Origin: Candidatus Scybalomonas excrementavium
GTDB taxonomy: Bacteria > Bacillota > Clostridia > Lachnospirales > Lachnospiraceae
NCBI GenBank assembly: GCA_017694765.1
Contig: JADIML010000027.1
Coordinates: forward strand, 1 to 9,988
Length of the DNA stretch: 9,988 bases
Direction of reading: 5' to 3'
A program made the translations under genes and the position numbers. Within the stretch, counting starts at the first letter, position 1. Every line of letters begins with the position of its first letter. Shown in pieces: positions 5,321-9,988 of this stretch. A model generated the notes under the pieces. It saw nothing but the letters and a program-made list of their open reading frames with translations, was not told where the DNA came from and did no database searches.

Positions 5321-7573
5321 ATGAACGAGAAAGTAATAAAAAAGAGAATAAAAGTAATGGTAATTTTAGTTTTATTCCTTACCATTATATTAGGAAGTGG
5401 GACAAGTGCTATTTTACTTGTTTTAAAGAGAGTTCAAGTAAATGTACGTAGTACCGATGTAAAAAAGCAATTAAAAGAGTATAATGTAGCATTGGATAGA
5501 CAGTTTGAAGCTGATTTTCAAATATTGTCTACACTCGCTCCATTTTTGAAGGATCTGGGTGATATTCGCTCAAAGAAGTTTTTACAAAGTTTAGAAAAGG
5601 CGAATCTATCCAATACATTTATTAAAATGGCATATTTTACTCCAGAAAAAGAAGGAGTCTTAGTCGATATTCATCACAATGGAAGCCAGAAAATTGTATG
5701 GAATTCTTTAGAAAAAACATTACAAACAGTAGTAGAAAAGGCGCTGAATGAACAAAAAGTTATTTCTGATATATATGAAGATACAGATACGAAAGAACAT
5801 TATATAGGATATGCTGTACCAGTTTATAAGAATGAACAGGTACAAGGAGTCTTAGTTGGTATTAACAGTCTTAGTGTATATTCTAATATTTTAAGTATGA
5901 AAGAAAGTGGAGTTAGTAATTTTGATATCTATATGGTAGATAATGAAGCTAATGTATTTATTTCTTTTGAAGATCAATTGATTCAAAGAAATAAATATGA
6001 GGCCATTTCCTTAATGGATCAGGAAAAGGTAGAAAAATTTATACAGTCTGGTAAACAAGGTTCTGTTCAAATTCGAGTGAATCATGAATTATATCCACTT
6101 TATTTTCAGCCAATGAGTCAGAATGGGTGGTATTTACTTGCACTTGATGTATCTTATGAGAAAGTGGATTCTATCCAATATTTAATCACGATAGTTGGTA
6201 TTGTAGTTGCTGGAATTTTAATTCTATATGGTATTTTCATTTTAGCTGGATATCGGCTATTTGTAGGAAGTATTCGAGAGCTAGTACAACTGGCTTATTA
6301 TGATAGATTGACAGGGGCTTATAATTTAGATAAGTTTCGTCAAAGGGCGAGTGAATTATTAGGACAAGAAGAAAGGTATAGCCTTGCTATTTTAAATATT
6401 CGAAGATTTCGGTATATTAATGATGTTTTAGGCATGAAAAAAGCCGATGAAATTCTTTGTGAAGTAAGAAATATACTTGAAAAAGCATTAGAGCCAGAAG
6501 AAATCTATTGTAGAAATAATAGCGATCAGTTTTATATCTTGCTGAAAGAAACGGATAAAGAAATATTGAAGCAGCGTATTATGGAAATACAACAAACGAT
6601 TAGCAATATTTCAAATTACATTGATAATAATTATAAAGTAACGACTTGTGTGGGAGTTTCCATACAAGAAACACAAAAACAAGGTAAGAAATGGGAAGAA
6701 GAGTTACTTCATCAAGCAGAGTTTGCTGTAAAATGTTCTAAGAGTGGACATACAAACCAAATTGTATTTTATAGTGATAAAGTTCACCGTATGGACTATG
6801 AGCAAGGTTCTATTGAAAATGATATGGAAGAATCTCTAAAAAATGGAGAATTCCAAATGTTTTTACAACCTAAAGTTTCCTTACATGATCAAACAATAAA
6901 AGGGGCGGAAGCATTGGTTCGGTGGATAAAAGAGGATGGTACGATTATTTATCCAGATCTATTTATTCCTGCCTTTGAAAGAAACGGTTTTTGTAGTGAA
7001 TTGGATATGTATATGGTAGAACAGGCTTGTAAAAAGCTACGAGAATGGCTTGATAAAGGATATGAGCCAATTCAAATATCTGTCAATCAATCAAAACGAT
7101 TATTTTATCAAGCACACTATATCGAGAGACTGTGCAAGATTCGGGAGAAATACCAAATACCAGCTCGTCTTATTATGTTAGAAATTTTAGAAGGCTTGGC
7201 AGTTGGCAACGTACAAGAATTAAATGAAGTTATAAAACAGTTACAAGAAAAAGGCTTTGAAATTTCTATGGATGACTTTGGAGCAGGGTATTCTTCTTTA
7301 AATGTTTTAGGAAGTTTAGAAATTAATGAACTAAAACTGGATCGTCAATTTTTAATGCCTAGTACAGCTGATAATGAGAAAAAGCAAAGAACAATTATGA
7401 AAAATATTGTTCGATTGGCAAAAGATTTATCAATTAGAATTGTAGTAGAAGGTGTAGAAACAAAAGAAAATGAAGAATTTATAAAATCTATTGGTTGTGA
7501 TACTGGACAAGGATATTATTATAGTCGTCCCATTCCAACAAATGAGTTTGAAGATAAGTTTATGAAAAAATAA
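5321..7573 (+). CDS. Membrane sensor GGDEF-EAL protein, probable c-di-GMP phosphodiesterase
   Basis: The 750-residue protein has a membrane helix (about 13-35), an extracytoplasmic dCache-like sensor (about 36-284), a second helix (about 285-312), a GGDEF-like domain (about 325-485) and a C-terminal EAL domain (about 500-745). The GGDEF signature is degenerate (NSDQF, 400-404), and the usual metal-binding Asp in the first strand is Asn (LAILNIRRF), so cyclase activity is unlikely. The EAL site is complete: E530 in EAL, N589, E621, D651-D652 in DDFGAGYS, K672, E710 in VVEGVET and Q730. It should therefore hydrolyse c-di-GMP in response to an external ligand, which is unknown. I chose ATG 5321 for the weak GGATGG 5 bases upstream; ATG 5312 would add three residues with no ribosome binding site. 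It is a single-gene unit. Confidence 0.9.
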   Translation: MNEKVIKKRIKVMVILVLFLTIILGSGTSAILLVLKRVQVNVRSTDVKKQLKEYNVALDRQFEADFQILSTLAPFLKDLGDIRSKKFLQSLEKANLSNTFIKMAYFTPEKEGVLVDIHHNGSQKIVWNSLEKTLQTVVEKALNEQKVISDIYEDTDTKEHYIGYAVPVYKNEQVQGVLVGINSLSVYSNILSMKESGVSNFDIYMVDNEANVFISFEDQLIQRNKYEAISLMDQEKVEKFIQSGKQGSVQIRVNHELYPLYFQPMSQNGWYLLALDVSYEKVDSIQYLITIVGIVVAGILILYGIFILAGYRLFVGSIRELVQLAYYDRLTGAYNLDKFRQRASELLGQEERYSLAILNIRRFRYINDVLGMKKADEILCEVRNILEKALEPEEIYCRNNSDQFYILLKETDKEILKQRIMEIQQTISNISNYIDNNYKVTTCVGVSIQETQKQGKKWEEELLHQAEFAVKCSKSGHTNQIVFYSDKVHRMDYEQGSIENDMEESLKNGEFQMFLQPKVSLHDQTIKGAEALVRWIKEDGTIIYPDLFIPAFERNGFCSELDMYMVEQACKKLREWLDKGYEPIQISVNQSKRLFYQAHYIERLCKIREKYQIPARLIMLEILEGLAVGNVQELNEVIKQLQEKGFEISMDDFGAGYSSLNVLGSLEINELKLDRQFLMPSTADNEKKQRTIMKNIVRLAKDLSIRIVVEGVETKENEEFIKSIGCDTGQGYYYSRPIPTNEFEDKFMKK

Positions 7574-7615
7574 CCTTTATTTAAGAGGTAATGTATATAG
7601 TTTTTTGATGCTAAG

Positions 7616-7660
7616 AAAAGGCAAGTATTATTTGAAGATGATAATACTTGCCTTTTGGTA
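7616..7660. terminator. Bidirectional terminator between convergent genes
   Basis: AAAAGGCAAGTATTAT (7616-7631) and ATAATACTTGCCTTTT (7641-7656) form a perfect 16-bp stem with a 9-base loop. The A-run and T-run at its ends serve both strands, closing the GGDEF-EAL gene (stop at 7573) and metY (stop at 7662). Confidence 0.95.
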
Positions 7661-7661
7661 C

Positions 7662-8954
7662 TTAAATCAATGTCACATAAGAAAGTGCTTGTTCCATATC
7701 TGCAATGAGGTCGTCTACATGTTCAATTCCAATGGACAAACGGACAAGACCTGGTGAAATTCCAGCAGAGACTAGCTGTTCATCTGTTAATTGGCGATGT
7801 GTATGGCTAGCTGGATGTAAAACACAAGTTTTTGCATCTGCCACATGAGTTGCAATAGAAGCCAGTTGTAAATGATCTAAAAATTGAACAGCAGCTTCTC
7901 TTCCACCTTTTAATTCAGCTGAAATAACGCCACAAGTGCCTTTTGGCATATACTTTTTCGCGCGTTCATAATATTTATTTCCAGAAAGCCCCGGATAATT
8001 GACATAGGATACTTTATCATGATTTTGTAAAAAGTTTGCAATAGCAAGAGCGTTGGAACAGTGGCGTTCGATGCGAAGAGGGAGGCTTTCAAGACTCATT
8101 CCGAGTAAAAAAGTATTAAAAGGAGATGGAGTCGCACCTAAATCACGCATTAATTGAGAAGTCGCCTTTGTAATATAGGCTAATTTACCAAATTTTTTCG
8201 TATAAATAATACCATGATACGAAAGATCTGGGGTTGTTAGTCCCGGAAACTTTTCACTATGCGCTTCCCAATCAAAATTTCCACTGTCCACAATACAACC
8301 ACCAACTTGAGTAGCATGGCCATCCATATATTTTGTTGTAGAATGAACAACAATGTCAGCTCCCCATTTAAATGGTTGGCAATTAATTGGAGTTGCAAAC
8401 GTATTGTCAACGATAAGAGGTACTCCATGTTCATGGGCAATATGGGCAAATCGTTCGATATCAAGAACAGCAAGAGCTGGGTTTGATACAGATTCTCCAA
8501 AGACAAGTTTTGTATTAGGACGAAATGCTGCTAACAATTCTTCGTCGGTACAATCAACAGAAAGAAATGTGCAGTTAATGCCGAATTTTTTTAAAGTAAC
8601 ACCAGCTAAATTTAAAGTACCACCATAAATTTCAGAAGCACAGATCATATGATCGCCAGCCTCACAAATATTTAAAATCGCAAATAAAATGGCTGCCTGA
8701 CCAGATGATGTGAGCATAGCGGCTACACCACCTTCTAAATCGGCAATACGACTTGCCACAGCATCATTTGTTGGATTTTGAAGTCTTGTATAAAAGTAGC
8801 CATTAGACTCTAAATCAAATAATTTCCCCATTTCATCAGTGGAATTATATTTAAATGTTGTAGATTGATAAATAGGAATTTGTCTAGCCTCTCCATTCTC
8901 TGGATTCCAACCAGAGTGTACACATTTTGTTTCAACATGATAAGTATGATTCAT
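7662..8954 (-). CDS. metY: O-acetylhomoserine sulfhydrylase (O-acetylhomoserine aminocarboxypropyltransferase)
   Basis: The 430-residue protein belongs to the Cys/Met PLP-dependent family and has the MetY subgroup length, longer than the roughly 380-400 residues of MetB or MetC. It would join sulfide to O-acetylhomoserine to make homocysteine in the cytoplasm. Visible sites are YTRLQNPT with Y55 and R57, which contact PLP phosphate of the neighbouring subunit; SSGQAA (83-88); D183 in VDNTFATP, which holds the PLP ring nitrogen; K208 in HSTTKYMDGH as the Schiff-base lysine; and R405 in LVRLSIG for the substrate carboxylate. AGGAGGG (minus strand, 8964-8970) lies 9 bases upstream of the start. 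It diverges from metA, whose product is its substrate. Some relatives use cysteine or methanethiol-related reactions, but the metA partner favours this assignment. Confidence 0.93.
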   Translation of the reverse strand: MNHTYHVETKCVHSGWNPENGEARQIPIYQSTTFKYNSTDEMGKLFDLESNGYFYTRLQNPTNDAVASRIADLEGGVAAMLTSSGQAAILFAILNICEAGDHMICASEIYGGTLNLAGVTLKKFGINCTFLSVDCTDEELLAAFRPNTKLVFGESVSNPALAVLDIERFAHIAHEHGVPLIVDNTFATPINCQPFKWGADIVVHSTTKYMDGHATQVGGCIVDSGNFDWEAHSEKFPGLTTPDLSYHGIIYTKKFGKLAYITKATSQLMRDLGATPSPFNTFLLGMSLESLPLRIERHCSNALAIANFLQNHDKVSYVNYPGLSGNKYYERAKKYMPKGTCGVISAELKGGREAAVQFLDHLQLASIATHVADAKTCVLHPASHTHRQLTDEQLVSAGISPGLVRLSIGIEHVDDLIADMEQALSYVTLI

Positions 8955-8978
8955 TGTAAAAAGCCCTCCTTTATAAAA

Positions 8979-9000
8979 AGTACTTTCTTAAGTTAGTACT
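8979..9000 (-). promoter_or_regulatory. Triple-palindrome in the metY leader, candidate operator
   Basis: Three self-complementary hexamers occur in a row: AGTACT (8979-8984), CTTAAG (8987-8992) and AGTACT (8995-9000), separated by TT each time. The site starts about 9 bases downstream of the predicted metY transcription start and ends 9 bases before its ribosome binding site. The symmetry suggests a dimeric or double-dimeric repressor. On the RNA level the outer hexamers could form a weak 6-bp stem followed by a U-run. No known methionine regulator motif was recognised. Confidence 0.45.
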
Positions 9001-9015
9001 GTAAACTTATTATGA

Positions 9016-9044
9016 AGTATAGCAAAAGAACGGGCTTGGCACAA
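9016..9044 (-). promoter_or_regulatory. metY promoter
   Basis: On the minus strand TTGTGC (9044-9039) is followed after 17 bases by TATACT (9021-9016), with TG one base before it as an extended -10. Transcription would start near 9009. The -35 is poor (3 of 6), so the extended -10 carries most of the support. Its -35 overlaps that of the metA promoter by 3 bases. Confidence 0.7.
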
Positions 9045-9064
9045 GTGAAAAATAGCAGTATACT
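9036..9064 (+). promoter_or_regulatory. metA promoter
   Basis: TTGGCA (9036-9041, 5 of 6) is followed after 17 bases by TATACT (9059-9064, 5 of 6). Transcription would start near 9071, leaving a leader of only about 37 bases. That is too short for a SAM riboswitch or T-box, so control must act at the promoter or by another route. Confidence 0.75.
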
Positions 9065-9107
9065 AATTAATTAAAGAATGAAAGTAAAAAATGGGAGGAG
9101 TAGCAGT

Positions 9108-9988
9108 ATGCCAATTAAAATACAAACAGATTTACCAGCAAAAGCAATTTTAGAAAATGAAAATATTTTTGTAATGGATGAGACAAGGGCTTTAAGCCAA
9201 GATATTCGTCCACTTCGTATTGTTATTTTTAATTTAATGCCGAAAAAAGAAGAGACAGAGCTTCAGTTACTTCGTATGTTGTCCAATACTCCATTGCAAA
9301 TCGAGATAACATTTTGTCATATGGAAACACATACTTCCAAAAATACACCGGCATCGCATATGAATAAACATTACACAACATTTTCTGAGATTCAGAATCA
9401 AAAATTTGATGGCATGATTCTTACAGGTGCTCCAGTGGAAACAATGCCATTTGAACAAGTTAATTATTGGGAAGAACTAAAGAATGTTATGGAATGGTCA
9501 AAAACAAATGTGTTTAGTTCCTTTCATATTTGTTGGGGAGCACAAGCAGGATTATACTATCATTATGGAATTGAGAAAGTTATGTTAGAGAAGAAACTAA
9601 GTGGTGTTTATTGTCATGAAGTATTACATCGTAAAGTATCTCTTGCAAGGGGAATGGATGATGTCTTTTTTGCACCACATTCTCGCTATACAGGAATTGA
9701 TGAAGAGGCAGTGGAAAAAGACGATAGACTACTTGTTGTGGCAAAGAGTGAAGAAGCTGGAAGTTATATCATTATTGGAGATGGAGGAAGACGAATTTTT
9801 GTAACAGGACATTCTGAATACGATCGCATGACATTAGATGGCGAGTATCGGAGAGATCTTGCTAAAAATTTAGATCCAAATATTCCAGAGCATTATTATC
9901 CAAAAGATAATCCGAATCATACACCAGTGCTTACTTGGAGAGCTAATTCTAACTGTGTGTATACGAATTGGTTAAATTATTATGTATA
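9108..9988 (+). CDS. metA: Homoserine O-acetyltransferase, MetA type (3' end cut by window)
   Basis: 293 codons are visible; the family is about 305 residues, so only the last dozen or so are missing. The frame starts MPIKIQTDLPAKAIL and ends at NWLNYYVY, which matches the start and near-end of E. coli MetA. Catalytic residues are in place: C142 (FHICWGAQA), H235 and E237 (VTGHSEYD). Residue 111 is Glu (TGAPVE). In this family Glu111 goes with acetyl-CoA and Gly111 with succinyl-CoA, so I call it an acetyltransferase. It activates homoserine for methionine synthesis in the cytoplasm. GGGAGGAG (9093-9100) lies 7 bases before the ATG. It is divergent from metY, which uses the product. The name metAA is also used for the acetyl type. 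Confidence 0.95.
   Translation, partial: MPIKIQTDLPAKAILENENIFVMDETRALSQDIRPLRIVIFNLMPKKEETELQLLRMLSNTPLQIEITFCHMETHTSKNTPASHMNKHYTTFSEIQNQKFDGMILTGAPVETMPFEQVNYWEELKNVMEWSKTNVFSSFHICWGAQAGLYYHYGIEKVMLEKKLSGVYCHEVLHRKVSLARGMDDVFFAPHSRYTGIDEEAVEKDDRLLVVAKSEEAGSYIIIGDGGRRIFVTGHSEYDRMTLDGEYRRDLAKNLDPNIPEHYYPKDNPNHTPVLTWRANSNCVYTNWLNYYV

Noticed and set aside
8955..9107. SAM riboswitch or T-box controlling metA or metY
   Set aside because: The predicted leaders are about 37 and 54 bases, too short for either, and none of their conserved motifs is present.
9601..9804. 67-codon forward ORF near the window end
   Set aside because: It lies wholly inside metA in another frame, and metA is supported by catalytic residues and full-length similarity.

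Overview
The window looks like chromosomal DNA of a low-GC anaerobic Firmicute, most likely a Lachnospiraceae-type Clostridium relative. The evidence is the AT-rich base composition, strong GGAGG ribosome binding sites, many hairpin-plus-T-run terminators, a Firmicute-style L10 leader upstream of rplJ, and a ferredoxin-fused nitroreductase typical of anaerobes. This placement is an inference from style and gene content; no phylogenetic marker was compared. I see no phage, insertion sequence, CRISPR, tRNA or rRNA.

Layout, left to right. Positions 1-65 probably hold the 3' end of an unknown gene, closed by a strong terminator (68-118). A possible 36-codon small ORF (217-327) precedes a 4Fe-4S/nitroreductase flavoprotein (356-1180). 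A shared terminator separates it from a convergent class-3-like aldehyde dehydrogenase (2628-1258). About 330 bp without a convincing gene follow, then the rplJ promoter, an L10 leader with an attenuator, an unusual GC-rich spacer, rplJ (3275-3763) and rplL (3822-4187), closed by a strong terminator. A DUF2798-type four-helix membrane protein (4491-4982) has its own promoter and a structured leader containing an intrinsic terminator. Next is a membrane-anchored dCache-GGDEF-EAL protein (5321-7573) with a degenerate GGDEF motif and an intact EAL site. It converges on metY (8954-7662, O-acetylhomoserine sulfhydrylase), which diverges from metA (9108 to the window end).

How the genes fit together. 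metA and metY form a complete two-step direct sulfhydrylation module: homoserine is acetylated, then sulfide is added to give homocysteine. Residue 111 of MetA is Glu, as in acetyl-CoA-using members, which matches MetY. The two genes are driven by back-to-back promoters whose -35 boxes overlap and which are exactly symmetrical about position 9040. rplJ-rplL encode the ribosomal stalk L10(L12)n and carry the expected autoregulatory leader, but no rpoB follows. The remaining genes are single-gene units without an obvious link to their neighbours.

The observations most worth following are all non-coding: the three-helix leader of the DUF2798 gene, the symmetrical met promoter with a nearby triple-palindrome, the GC-rich repeated segment between the rplJ attenuator and start codon, and a short palindromic repeat found after two different terminators. 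I did not find a clear new multi-gene system such as a defence or biosynthetic island.
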